This document shows, piece after piece, positions 41,152 to 49,961 of a stretch of 63,240 nt of DNA (positions are counted from its first letter, which is position 1; each line of letters starts with the position of its first letter). The notes beneath the pieces were generated by a model. It saw only the letters and a program-made list of their open reading frames with translations, was not told the origin of the DNA and ran no database searches. The stretch comes from CAZUFB01 sp964619775 (GTDB lineage Bacteria > Actinomycetota > Coriobacteriia > Coriobacteriales > UMGS124): assembly GCA_964619775.1 (NCBI GenBank), contig CAZUFB010000003.1:1-63240 (forward strand), given 5' to 3'. The position numbers and the translations under genes are program-made.

Positions 41152-43662
41152 ATGGGAACGGGTCGGCGGGAACAGCCCGAGCGCATCGAGGTCCGCGGGG
41201 CGCGGGTCCACAACCTCAAGAACGTCGACGTCGACATCCCGCTCGGGTGCCTCGTGGGAATTGCGGGCGTGTCGGGGTCGGGCAAGAGCTCGTTGGCTTT
41301 GGGGACGCTTTACGCCGAGGGGTCGCGCCGCTATCTCGACGCGCTGTCCACCTACACGCGCCGGCGCATCTCCCAGACTGCCCGCGCGGCGGTCGACGAG
41401 GTGCTCCACGTGCCGGCGGCCCTCGCGCTGCGGCAGCGTCCGGGCGTGGGCGGCGTGCATTCCACGTTCGGAACCTCAACCGAGCTGCTCAACTACCTGC
41501 GCCTCATGTTTTCGCGCCTCGGCAGCCACGTGTGCCCTAACGGTCATCGGGTGCCGCCGAGCATGGACGTCGCGCTCATGCTGCCCACCACCTGCCCCGT
41601 ATGCGGCGTCGAGTTCTACGGCCCGGGCGCCGAGGACCTGGCTTTTAACGGCGGCGGCGCCTGCCCCACGTGCGGCGGTACGGGCATCGTGCGCACGGTC
41701 GACGAGTCCGCGCTCGTGCCCGACGAGTCGCTCTCCATCGAGGAGGGCGCGGTGGCTTCGTGGCAGCAGCTCATGTGGAAGCTCATGCGCGACATCGCAC
41801 GCGAGATGGGCGTGCGCACCGACGTTCCTTTCCGTGACCTGACGCCCGAAGAGCGCGAAATCGTGTTCCACGGCCCGGCCGAAAAGCACCATATGTTCTA
41901 CCAGTCGTCCAAGACCGGCGACGTCGGAGAGATGGACTTCACCTACTTCAACGCGGTCTACACGGTCGAGAACGCGCTGTCCAAGGCGAAGGACGAGAAG
42001 GCGCTGGCGCGCCTCGCCAAGTTCCTCAAGGAAGAACCATGTCCCGACTGTCGAGGCACGCGTCTGTCCGAGTGCGCCCGCGGGCCGCGCGTCGGCGGCA
42101 TTGACTTAGGCGACGCGGCGCGGATGACGCTCGACGAGCTGGCGGTATGGGTGCCTGCGGTCCCCGCCCTCATGCCCGAGGAGATGCGTCCCATGGCGCG
42201 GGCCATCTGCGACGAGATGACCGAGCCCGTCGAGCGCCTGCAACAGCTCGGCCTCGGCTACCTGGCGCTCGACCGCGCAAGCGCCACGCTGTCGACCGGC
42301 GAGCGCCAGCGCGTGCAGCTCGCACGCGCCGTGCGCAACCGAACGACCGGCGTGCTCTACGTGCTCGACGAGCCGTCGATCGGGCTGCACCCCTCCAACG
42401 TCGACGGCCTGCTCGGCGTGCTCGACGACCTGCTGGCCGACGGCAACTCGGTCGTGCTCGTCGACCACGACGTGCGCGTGCTGCGCCGTGCCGACCACCT
42501 GATTGAGATAGGCCCCGGGTCGGGCGCGGAGGGAGGGACGGTGGTCGTGCAGGGGAGCGTGGCCGCTGTGGAGCGCGACCCCGGCTCCCGCATAGGGCCG
42601 TTTCTGTCGAGGGAGCGCAAAGTGCGCACCCGGGCGCGCGCCGCGGCGGACGAGGTGTTCGACCGGGGCGCCGTCCGCCTTGCGACGGATGCCGTCCATA
42701 CGGTCAAGCCGCTCGAGGTCGCCTTCCCCCGCGGGCGGCTTACGGCGGTCACCGGCGCGTCGGGGTCGGGCAAGACGACGCTTGTGCTCGAGAGCCTCGT
42801 CCCGGCGCTCAGAGCGTCCGTCGCGGGGGAGGCACCGCCCGCGCACGTGCGCTCGGTCGACGCGCCGGGTGTCCGCCGGGCGAACCTCATCGACGCGACG
42901 CCCATCGGCGCCAACGTCCGTTCGACGGTGGCGACCTACTCGGGCGTGCTCGACGACCTGCGCAGCGCCTATGCCAAGCTGCCCGAAGCCAAGGAGCGCG
43001 GGCTCAAGGCGGGCGCGTTCTCCTACAACACCGGCAGCCTGCGCTGTCCCACGTGCGACGGCACGGGCCAAATCTCGCTCGACGTGCAGTTTTTGCCCGA
43101 CGTGGACATCGACTGTCCCGACTGCGGCGGGGCACGCTACGCCCGTGCGGCGTACGGCGTCAAGATTGCGGGCGACATCAGCCTGCCCGAACTGCTTGCC
43201 TGCACGGTCGACCAGGCGCTCGTGGTCTTGGGCGACACGGGGCTGCGCTCGGCCAAGGCCAAGCTCGGCGTGCTGCACGACCTGGGACTGGGTTATCTCA
43301 CTCTGGGGGAGGCGACCACGGCGCTGTCGGGCGGTGAGGCCCAGCGCCTCAAGCTGGCGAGCGAGCTGACGCGCGACCAGGCCGGCGCGCTGTTCGTGTT
43401 CGACGAACCTACAATCGGCCTGCACCCGCTTGACGTGGAGGTACTGCTCGACGTGCTTCAGCGCCTTATCGACGGCGGGGCGACGGTTGTGGTCATCGAG
43501 CACGACCTCGACATGGTTGCCAACGCCGACTATGTGGTCGACATGGGGCCCGGAGGCGGAGAGAACGGCGGGCGCATCGTGGCGTGCGGCACCCCCGAGC
43601 AGGTGGCCGCTTGCCCCGAGAGCGTCACCGGTCGCTATATTGCTGAAGAGCTGGGGCTGTAA
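41152..43662 (+). CDS. UvrA-like ATPase (class II, UvrA2/DrrC type)
   Basis: An 836-residue ABC ATPase of the UvrA superfamily. Both nucleotide sites are complete: GVSGSGKSSLALGTLYAEG and GASGSGKTTLVLESL for Walker A; LSTGERQRVQLARAV and LSGGEAQRLKLASEL for signatures; and YVLDEPSIGLHP and FVFDEPTIGLHP for Walker B. Zinc-finger pairs (CPTCGGTG, CPDCRGTRLS, CPTCDGTGQ, CPDCGGARY) remain, but the protein is about 100 residues shorter than UvrA and lacks the UvrB-binding domain. Such proteins are linked to drug resistance or DNA damage tolerance rather than core excision repair. ATG 41152 follows GGGAGCTGTGGGGGC. No regulator or drug-synthesis gene is adjacent. Confidence 0.88.
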   Translation: MGTGRREQPERIEVRGARVHNLKNVDVDIPLGCLVGIAGVSGSGKSSLALGTLYAEGSRRYLDALSTYTRRRISQTARAAVDEVLHVPAALALRQRPGVGGVHSTFGTSTELLNYLRLMFSRLGSHVCPNGHRVPPSMDVALMLPTTCPVCGVEFYGPGAEDLAFNGGGACPTCGGTGIVRTVDESALVPDESLSIEEGAVASWQQLMWKLMRDIAREMGVRTDVPFRDLTPEEREIVFHGPAEKHHMFYQSSKTGDVGEMDFTYFNAVYTVENALSKAKDEKALARLAKFLKEEPCPDCRGTRLSECARGPRVGGIDLGDAARMTLDELAVWVPAVPALMPEEMRPMARAICDEMTEPVERLQQLGLGYLALDRASATLSTGERQRVQLARAVRNRTTGVLYVLDEPSIGLHPSNVDGLLGVLDDLLADGNSVVLVDHDVRVLRRADHLIEIGPGSGAEGGTVVVQGSVAAVERDPGSRIGPFLSRERKVRTRARAAADEVFDRGAVRLATDAVHTVKPLEVAFPRGRLTAVTGASGSGKTTLVLESLVPALRASVAGEAPPAHVRSVDAPGVRRANLIDATPIGANVRSTVATYSGVLDDLRSAYAKLPEAKERGLKAGAFSYNTGSLRCPTCDGTGQISLDVQFLPDVDIDCPDCGGARYARAAYGVKIAGDISLPELLACTVDQALVVLGDTGLRSAKAKLGVLHDLGLGYLTLGEATTALSGGEAQRLKLASELTRDQAGALFVFDEPTIGLHPLDVEVLLDVLQRLIDGGATVVVIEHDLDMVANADYVVDMGPGGGENGGRIVACGTPEQVAACPESVTGRYIAEELGL

Positions 43663-43748
43663 GGGGACGTCGGGGCCAAGCGCTGGTTTTGGGTGCAGGC
43701 ACCTCTCTCAGGCGTGCGGCGTCAAAAGTTCCCCGGAGCGCGGTCGTC

Positions 43749-44168
43749 CTACCGCTGCCAGCCCCCGAGTAGCGCCTGCAGGCCGATGAGGAACTGCCCC
43801 TTCATACTCCACCTCCCTGCGTCGTCGGTCAGCGGGGCAAGCAGCCTGCCGAGGGCGCCCAGCTGACTAGGTGCGGCATCGGAAACGGCCTTCCGCGCGG
43901 CCTCGTGGCTCGCCTCGATGCCAGTTCCGCCCGCCGGGGGCTCGTCGAGGAAGACGACGCACGGCCGGTGCATGAGCGCGATGCCCGTGTGAGGGCGCCG
44001 CCGCTGCCTGCCCGACAGGTCGCGTGCCCGTTGGCTCGTCTGATCCTCGAGTCCCAGCAGCCCTATGACTTCGCGCGCCCGTTCACAGGCGTCGCGCTGG
44101 GAAAGGCCCTGCACCACGTTCGGCATGGTGCGGGAAGATGGAACGTTCGGGATTTGGTCAAAGTGCAA
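43749..44168 (-). pseudogene. Decayed ABC-transporter ATPase (DrrA-like) fragment
   Basis: The open frame carries about 80 residues of an ABC ATPase: ACERAREVIGLLGLEDQTSQ, the signature region as RARDLSGRQRRRPHTGIAL, and the Walker B as RPCVVFLDEPPAGGTGIEAS. The signature LSGGQ is damaged to LSGRQ, and the expected 'NIG' and 'PTAGVD' residues are altered. No Walker A is present. After about residue 90 the sequence no longer follows the family. It is a gene fossil, probably once part of a daunorubicin-type exporter. A palindrome begins about 190 bases upstream on the far side. Confidence 0.72.
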
Positions 44169-44360
44169 GGCCCGTCCGGGATATATGGCGTCGGTTGAAC
44201 GGGACGGCGTGTGTGAGGCGGGTTAGGTGCCGCATCGGTTGGATGGAACGCTACAGATTGAAAATCGCCGCCATGCAGCCCGCTGCGGACCCCGGTCCGG
44301 GGCGCGGCCGGTCGCTCCGGTTGTATCTCGGTCGCTGCGCGCCAGCCCGTCGTTCGACCA

Positions 44361-44592
44361 GGCGTCACGGTTTTGGCGATATTTGGCAGAAAACGCGTTT
44401 GTTGCGCGTGCTTAGCGCGGATGCATCGCCGCCCGAGGCGAACCGCCGTTGTGCGACAGGCGTCCATCGGCCCTGGACGTGCCGGCCGGCCTACGCGAAT
44501 CAAGGCGTTTTGCCGTGCGGGATGATTTTACCCGCGCGTTTCTTCGGACACAATAAACTCGTTTTCTGCCATTTTTCTGGGAAGGTGTGACG
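44361..44592. repeat. 232-bp palindromic element (family 2, solo copy C)
   Basis: The left arm reads GGCGTCACGGTTTTGGC and then TTTGGCAGAAAACGCGTTTG; the reverse complement of the right arm reads CCGTCACACC and then ATGGCAGAAAACGAGTTTAT. The shared GGCRGAAAACGCGTTT core identifies it as the same family as the element at 6437. There is no DUF559-like gene nearby. It fills most of the 540-base gap 44169-44710, whose remainder is A+T-rich near 44600-44680 and shows no gene. Confidence 0.75.
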
Positions 44593-44710
44593 GACGATGC
44601 TGATTGCCGACCATACTATCCATAATTATGCATAAATATAATGTATTACATGAAAATATATAGTATGAGATGCACAAGCACCGTGAGGCGGTTCTTCCCC
44701 GCCTACGTCC

Positions 44711-45052
44711 CTACTCCCAGGTCTTCCACACGTCGGGCTGGTAGCCCACGGTGGCCTGACGGCCGTTGCGCACGATGGGGGTGCGCAGGACCTGCTGGTT
44801 TTCGAGCACCTTCTCCATGCGTTGGTCGGCGGCGAGGTGGCGGATCAACGCCGTCAGCTGCTGGTCTTTGCAGTCAGGATCGATAAGCGCGTCGAGGCCT
44901 CCCACCGCCTGGCTCACCGATGCCAGCTCGCCTTTGCTCAGGCCCTTCTCCTTGAGGTCGACGTACTGGTACTTGATACGGCGCTCCTTGAAGTAGCGCT
45001 CGGCCTTTTTGGTGTCGAACGACTTCTTGGTGCCGAAAATCTGGATGTTCAT
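44711..45052 (-). CDS. ArsC/Spx-family protein lacking the catalytic cysteine
   Basis: A 113-residue thioredoxin-fold protein of the ArsC/Spx/YffB family. The N-terminal motif normally reads G-x-x-x-C-x-x-x-x-K-A; here it is FGTKKSFDTKKAERYF, with the cysteine replaced. The rest of the fold is present, including the RTPIVRNGRQATVGY segment with the cis-proline and Arg used for substrate binding. Without the cysteine it cannot reduce arsenate by the usual route, so a regulatory or Spx-like role is more plausible. ATG 45052 begins MNIQIFGTKK after GGGACGGCAACG. It diverges from helD across 188 bases. Confidence 0.8.
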   Translation of the reverse strand: MNIQIFGTKKSFDTKKAERYFKERRIKYQYVDLKEKGLSKGELASVSQAVGGLDALIDPDCKDQQLTALIRHLAADQRMEKVLENQQVLRTPIVRNGRQATVGYQPDVWKTWE

Positions 45053-45092
45053 CGTTGCCGTCCCGCCCTTCTCCTCGTGTGCGCATGCCCGG

Positions 45093-45117
45093 ATTGTACG
45101 ATACCGCACCGCGGTGC
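45093..45117 (-). promoter_or_regulatory. Promoter of the ArsC-like gene with internal palindrome
   Basis: On the minus strand TACAAT (45098-45093) serves as -10, with a weak TTCGGC 17 bases upstream. The spacer contains the perfect 12-bp palindrome GCACCGCGGTGC (45106-45117), a likely operator. Confidence 0.45.
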
Positions 45118-45161
45118 CGAACCTGCCGCCCGGCTCCATGCGCACACCATGCGGGGCGTCT

Positions 45162-45167
45162 ACAATA
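45162..45167 (+). promoter_or_regulatory. -10 element for helD
   Basis: TACAAT lies 74 bases before the helD start, in the divergent intergenic region. The -35 region is not well conserved. Confidence 0.4.
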
Positions 45168-45240
45168 CTTCGCCCAAAAAACGACGGAAGCGTTAGCCGA
45201 TGCGTCCGCACGCGGCGCCGCGACAGGGAGGACCACGAAC

Positions 45241-47412
45241 ATGGCCACGGATCCCATCTTTGAAGAGGAGCAGCGCCATCTCAGCCAGACCTACGCCAAG
45301 TTCCAGGAGCTCGAGCGCACCTACGCGCAGCGGCTCGAGGCAAACCTCAAGGAGGTCCAGGCGTTCAAGGGCGACATGGGCGACGAGCTGTCGCTCGACA
45401 TCGACCGCGGCTCGCATGACGTCAGCATGGAGACCTACGCGGCCTACGACGTCATGAACAACGTTGTCGACAGCTTCAACATCTCCATCGACCTCGACGC
45501 CGAGAACCTCTCCCGTGTGCGCCAGCTGCTCAAGAAGCCCTACTTCGCCAAGGTGCGCCTCAAGTTCCCGCGGCGCGCCGAGCCGCGCGACATCTATCTG
45601 GGAAGCGCCGGCATCGCCGACGAGAACCATCGCCAGATCGTCGTGGACTGGCGCTCTCCGGTCGCCGAGACCTACTACAACCAAGACATGGGCACGACCT
45701 CCTACGAGGCCAACGGGCGCACGGTGACCGTCGACCTGCAGCTGCGCCGCCAGTTCGACGTCGACCGCGACCGGCTCAACGCCTACTTCGACACCTCGGT
45801 CGCCATCGAGGACCCCATGCTGCTTGCGTCGCTGTCGCAGCGCCGCAGCGCGCAGCTCCAGGCCATCACGGCGACCATCCAGAAGGAACAGAACCTCGTC
45901 ATCCGTCACGAGGACGTGCCGGCGCTGCTCGTGCGCGGCGTGGCGGGCAGCGGCAAGACCTCGGTCATGCTGCAGCGCATCGCCTATCTGCTCTACCGCG
46001 AGCGCGCCACGCTCAACGCCGACCAGGTGTGCCTCATCACGCCCAACCCGGTGTTCGAGCGCTACATCGAGAACGTCCTGCCCGAGCTGGGCGAGAAGAA
46101 CCCGCGCTGCCTCATGTGGTCCGACCTCATGGCCCAGCTCGGCCCCGGCGACCGCAGTCTCGGCAACGATACGCCGGTTGAGACTCTCGCGCGCATCGAC
46201 GAACTTGCAGGCTCGTTCGAGCTCCAGCCCACCGACATGTGCGAGATCCGCGTGGGCGACCGCGTGCTGCTCACCGTGGAGCAGGTCTGGAAGGCGCTGG
46301 AGAAGCATGCCCGCCTGCCCATGGGCGAGCACCGCGCGCTGCTCGTCGAGGAGGAGCTGCTCGAGAAGCTCCACCGCCGCGTCGAGCAGCTGGCGTCGAG
46401 CGAGTCGATCGAGGAAGAGCTGCGCCTCATGGGCGACGACGAGCAGGACCGCACGTTCGGCCGTCCCGTCGACCTCGACGACGAGGAGGAGCTGGCCGAG
46501 TGCGCCCGCGAGTATGTTGGCGAGCTGGCCGTACCGGCGTTCGAGGCGGTGGAGCGCGGCGACTGGCTGCGCTACGACCGCATCGGCATGCGGATGTTGG
46601 GCGAGCAGAGCCTGTCGGCTGTCGAGTGGGTCTACCTCAAGATGGCGCTTACCGGCAAGGTCGACACGGCGGCGCGCTTCGTGATGGTCGACGAGGTGCA
46701 GGACTACTCCGCCGCGCAGCTCACGGTGCTCGCGCGCTACTTCAGCCGTGCCCATTTCCTGCTGCTCGGCGATCCCAACCAGGCCATCCGTCCCGAAACG
46801 GCGAGCTTCGACGAGATCCGCGCGGTGTTCGAGCGGGCGCGCGGCGGGGTGTGCGCGTGCGAGCTCATGACGAGCTACCGCTCCTCACCCGAGATCACCG
46901 CGTTGTTCGCAAGCATGCTGTCGGAGGACGAGCGTATCAAGCTGTCGTCGGTGCGCCGTCCCGGCGAGCTGCCGCGTATGACGGCCTGCGCGACCCTCGA
47001 CGAATACCGCGACGCCGTGGTGGCCGCCGTACGCCGTGCGCGCTCCGAGGAGGGGCTGGCCGCCGTGGTTGTCAACGGCCGCGCGCGGGTGCACTGGTTG
47101 GCGAAGCTGCTCGAGGAGGCTCTGGGGGACGAGGCGCCCACCGTGGTGCGCGCGGGCTCGGGGCTGCCCGAGAGCGGCGTGGTGCTCATCGATCTCGATC
47201 TGGCCAAGGGTCTCGAGTTCGACCGCGTGATCATCCCCGACGCCCAGGCCGACGAGTTCCCCGACGAGCCCCTGGCGCGCCGCCGCCTCTACACCGCCGT
47301 GTCGCGTGCGACCCAACATGTTGAGATCGTTGCGCAGGGCGAGCTGACGCCGCTGCTGCGCGTCGCCGAAGCGGGCAAGGTCGCCTCGGCCGGGGGGCCC
47401 GAGGGCGATTAA
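45241..47412 (+). CDS. helD: HelD-like RNA-polymerase-associated helicase
   Basis: A 723-residue UvrD/Rep superfamily protein with the HelD layout. An N-terminal coiled-coil arm (residues about 5-60, TYAKFQELERTYAQRLEANL) would reach into the RNA polymerase secondary channel. The Walker A is VRGVAGSGKTSVMLQRIAY, motif II is FVMVDEVQDYSAAQL, and motif VI-type LARRRLYTAVSRAT lies near the end. HelD uses ATP to release stalled RNA polymerase and promote recycling. ATG 45241 follows AGGGAGGACCACGAAC. The downstream hairpin 47472-47506 terminates it. Confidence 0.88.
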   Translation: MATDPIFEEEQRHLSQTYAKFQELERTYAQRLEANLKEVQAFKGDMGDELSLDIDRGSHDVSMETYAAYDVMNNVVDSFNISIDLDAENLSRVRQLLKKPYFAKVRLKFPRRAEPRDIYLGSAGIADENHRQIVVDWRSPVAETYYNQDMGTTSYEANGRTVTVDLQLRRQFDVDRDRLNAYFDTSVAIEDPMLLASLSQRRSAQLQAITATIQKEQNLVIRHEDVPALLVRGVAGSGKTSVMLQRIAYLLYRERATLNADQVCLITPNPVFERYIENVLPELGEKNPRCLMWSDLMAQLGPGDRSLGNDTPVETLARIDELAGSFELQPTDMCEIRVGDRVLLTVEQVWKALEKHARLPMGEHRALLVEEELLEKLHRRVEQLASSESIEEELRLMGDDEQDRTFGRPVDLDDEEELAECAREYVGELAVPAFEAVERGDWLRYDRIGMRMLGEQSLSAVEWVYLKMALTGKVDTAARFVMVDEVQDYSAAQLTVLARYFSRAHFLLLGDPNQAIRPETASFDEIRAVFERARGGVCACELMTSYRSSPEITALFASMLSEDERIKLSSVRRPGELPRMTACATLDEYRDAVVAAVRRARSEEGLAAVVVNGRARVHWLAKLLEEALGDEAPTVVRAGSGLPESGVVLIDLDLAKGLEFDRVIIPDAQADEFPDEPLARRRLYTAVSRATQHVEIVAQGELTPLLRVAEAGKVASAGGPEGD

Positions 47413-47471
47413 CAAACGGGTCAAGCACAGCTGCCCAAACGCTGACGGGGGCTCGTCTGAACCCACGAGAA

Positions 47472-47506
47472 GCGCCCCGACCGAACCTCTCGTCCGGTCG
47501 GGGCGC
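47472..47506. terminator. Bidirectional terminator between helD and htpG
   Basis: GCGCCCCGACCG and CGGTCGGGGCGC form a perfect 12-bp stem with an 11-base loop between the convergent stops at 47412 and 47579. Confidence 0.75.
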
Positions 47507-47578
47507 CGTGTTGCCTCGCATCTCGCTTTGCTGCAGCCGGTCGAAACGCTGCCCGACTTTACCTGCACCCGCGTTTTG

Positions 47579-49582
47579 CTACATCAGCTCGCAGACGTTT
47601 TCGGCGAACTTCACCGGATCTTCCACCGGCATACCGGCCACAAGCAGGGCCTGATCGAGCAGCAGGCTCGCGTACAGGGCGACGCGGTCCTTGTCGCCGG
47701 CCTCCTGCGCCGCGGCGAGCTTGGCGAACACGGGGTGCGTCGGGTTGAGCTGCAGCACGCGCTGCGCCTTGGGCGCGTAGGCCGCCTCGGGGCCCTGGGC
47801 CATGAGGCGTTCCATCTCCAGCGACACCGGGCCTTCGGCGCTCACCGCGGCGGGGGCGTCCCCCAGGCCGGCTGCGACCTCCACGCTGGCCACCTTCTCG
47901 CCCAGAGCCTCCTTCACCGCGTCGATGAGCGCGCGATTTTCGCCGGCGACCTTCTCGGCCTGCTCCTTTTCCTCCTCGGTCGCCAGGTCGAGCTTGGCGT
48001 CGGCGACGTTGGCGAACTCCACGTCGCGCGCCGGCACGGCGGGGGTGCCGGGATCGTCGTCGGTGGGTTCGATGCCCACGACCTCGGGCACGTGGTAGGC
48101 GCGCATGGCCTGGAACATGAACTCGTCCACGTCCTCGGTGCACAGCAGCACGTCGTAGCCGTGGGACAGGGCGTTCTTCACCGCGGGTGTCTTTTCGAGG
48201 CGCTCGCGCGATTCGCCGGCGGCGTAGTAGACCTTGTCCTGGCCCTCGGCCATGCCGGCGACGTACTCCTTGAAGGTGACGAGCCTGCCCTCGCGTGCGC
48301 TCCAGAACAGCATGAGGTCGGCCAGATCCCCCGCCTTCATGCCGTAGCTTGCGTAGATGCCGAACTTAAGGCTCCGCCCAAAGTTGCCGAAGAACTTCTC
48401 ATAGCCCTCGCGGTCGTCGTCGACCCACTTCGCCAGGTCGGTGCGGATCTTCTTCTCAACCTGGCGAGCGATGGCGCGCAGCTGGGAGTTCTGCTGCAGG
48501 GTCTCGCGCGAGATGTTGAGCGACACGTCGGGCGAGTCAACCACGCCGCGCACGAAGCTGTAGTAGTCGGGGACGAGGTCCTCGCACTTCTCCTGGATGA
48601 GCACGTTGGACTGGTAGAGCGCCAGGCCTTTCTTGTAATCCTTGCTGTAGAGGTCGAACGGGGCGACCGAAGGCACGAAGAGCAGCACGTCGTAGGTGAT
48701 GCGGCCCTCGGCGTGGAACGAGACGGTGCGTGCGGGGTCGGCGTAGTCGTGGAACGTCGCCTTGTAGAACTCGTTGTAGTCCTGCTGGGTCACCTCGGAG
48801 GAGCGCTTGTGCCAGATGGGTGTGATGGAGTTGACGGTTTCAAGCTCCTGGTAGCTCTCGTACTGGGGTTTGTAGTCGTCGCCAGCGTCCTCGGGCTTGG
48901 GCAGCTCGCGGCGCTTGGTGACCTCCATCTTGATGGGGTAGTGCACGTAGTTGGAGTATCGGCGGATGAGTTCCTTGAGGCGCCATTCAGAGAGCAGCGA
49001 GTCGGTGTTCTCCTCCTCGGTGGTCTCGCGCAGGTACAGGGTCACCGTGGTGCCGTGGTCGCCCTCGCCGTCGCGCTCGCCGGGCTGGGCGGGGGAGACC
49101 TCGTAGCCGTTCACGCCGTCGGACTCCCAGGCGAACGCCTTGTCGGAGCCGAACGCGCGGCTCACGACGCGCACCTTAGACGCGACCATGAACGAGGAGT
49201 AGAAACCTACGCCGAACTGGCCGATTACGTCGATCGCGCCGTTCGAGAAACTCTCGTCGTCGGAGCCGGCGGTGTCTTTCTTGAACTGCTCGCTGCCCGA
49301 GTGGGCGATGGTGCCCAGGTTGCGGTCGAGCTCCTCCTCGGTCATGCCGATGCCGTTGTCCGACACCGTGACGGTGCGCGCCTCCTTGTCGAAGCCCACC
49401 TCGACGGCGAGCGTGGAGCGGTCGACCTGCAGGTTGGAGTCGGTGAGGCTCTTGAAGACGAGCTTGTCGATGGCGTCCGACGCGTTGGATACCAGCTCGC
49501 GTAGGAAAATTTCCTTGTTGGTGTAAATGGAGTTGATCATGAGGTCGAGGAGCTTCTTGCTCTCGGTCTGGAACTGCTTCAT
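47579..49582 (-). CDS. htpG: Molecular chaperone HtpG (Hsp90)
   Basis: A 667-residue bacterial Hsp90. The N-terminal ATPase domain is recognisable by IFLRELVSNASDAIDKL, SDNGIGMTEEELDRNLGTIA and GQFGVGFYSSFMV. The middle domain carries the catalytic arginine region (DVSLNISRETLQQNS). The C-terminal dimerisation domain follows and ends with the expected EEK-rich linker region and a helix pair. The charged linker of eukaryotic Hsp90 is absent, as in bacteria. It is cytosolic. ATG 49582 begins MKQFQTESKKLLDLM after GGAAAGGAAGCGCACC. No CIRCE or HAIR heat-shock operator was recognised upstream. Confidence 0.96.
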   Translation of the reverse strand: MKQFQTESKKLLDLMINSIYTNKEIFLRELVSNASDAIDKLVFKSLTDSNLQVDRSTLAVEVGFDKEARTVTVSDNGIGMTEEELDRNLGTIAHSGSEQFKKDTAGSDDESFSNGAIDVIGQFGVGFYSSFMVASKVRVVSRAFGSDKAFAWESDGVNGYEVSPAQPGERDGEGDHGTTVTLYLRETTEEENTDSLLSEWRLKELIRRYSNYVHYPIKMEVTKRRELPKPEDAGDDYKPQYESYQELETVNSITPIWHKRSSEVTQQDYNEFYKATFHDYADPARTVSFHAEGRITYDVLLFVPSVAPFDLYSKDYKKGLALYQSNVLIQEKCEDLVPDYYSFVRGVVDSPDVSLNISRETLQQNSQLRAIARQVEKKIRTDLAKWVDDDREGYEKFFGNFGRSLKFGIYASYGMKAGDLADLMLFWSAREGRLVTFKEYVAGMAEGQDKVYYAAGESRERLEKTPAVKNALSHGYDVLLCTEDVDEFMFQAMRAYHVPEVVGIEPTDDDPGTPAVPARDVEFANVADAKLDLATEEEKEQAEKVAGENRALIDAVKEALGEKVASVEVAAGLGDAPAAVSAEGPVSLEMERLMAQGPEAAYAPKAQRVLQLNPTHPVFAKLAAAQEAGDKDRVALYASLLLDQALLVAGMPVEDPVKFAENVCELM

Positions 49583-49961
49583 GGAGGTGCGCTTCCTTTC
49601 CCGTTCGAACGTTCTGCCGGCGGACGGCGCCGCGTGTCTGTCGGGCACAGTTCTACCCCAACGTGCTGCCCGTTTGGGCCGTCGGCTCCCTGACAAGGTG
49701 CAGGTTGCGTAAATATCTCACAATAAGACGCTTAGGTATTCTAACTTGATGAGCATGAGGTAATGTGTGGCCCTTCTATGTAGCAATGGATGTTGGAACG
49801 ACGTCTGCCGTTCTCCGGGCAACTCCGGGGTGCGGGACGCCCACCGCACGCGCCTTTTGCGGTTGAACCTTGCAAGGGATATATCGCGGGCGCCTGTTGG
49901 CTATAATCGGCTGCAGGAGACGGCGAGCCGCCGGCCCCGTACGAGAGAGAGGAACCTGCCC
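49583..49961. other. 379-base divergent region between htpG and the alcohol dehydrogenase gene
   Basis: It holds both promoters. A relatively A+T-rich stretch lies at 49705-49765, and a consensus TATAAT at 49902-49907 lies 55 bases before the dehydrogenase GTG. No gene, repeat or recognised heat-shock operator was found. Confidence 0.5.

Noticed and set aside
41152..43662. Canonical UvrA of nucleotide excision repair
   Set aside because: It is about 100 residues shorter than UvrA and lacks the UvrB-binding region, so it is a class II paralogue.
49705..49765. Heat-shock operator (CIRCE or HAIR) for htpG
   Set aside because: Neither TTAGCACTC-N9-GAGTGCTAA nor CTTGAGT-N7-ACTCAAG is present in this A+T-rich stretch.
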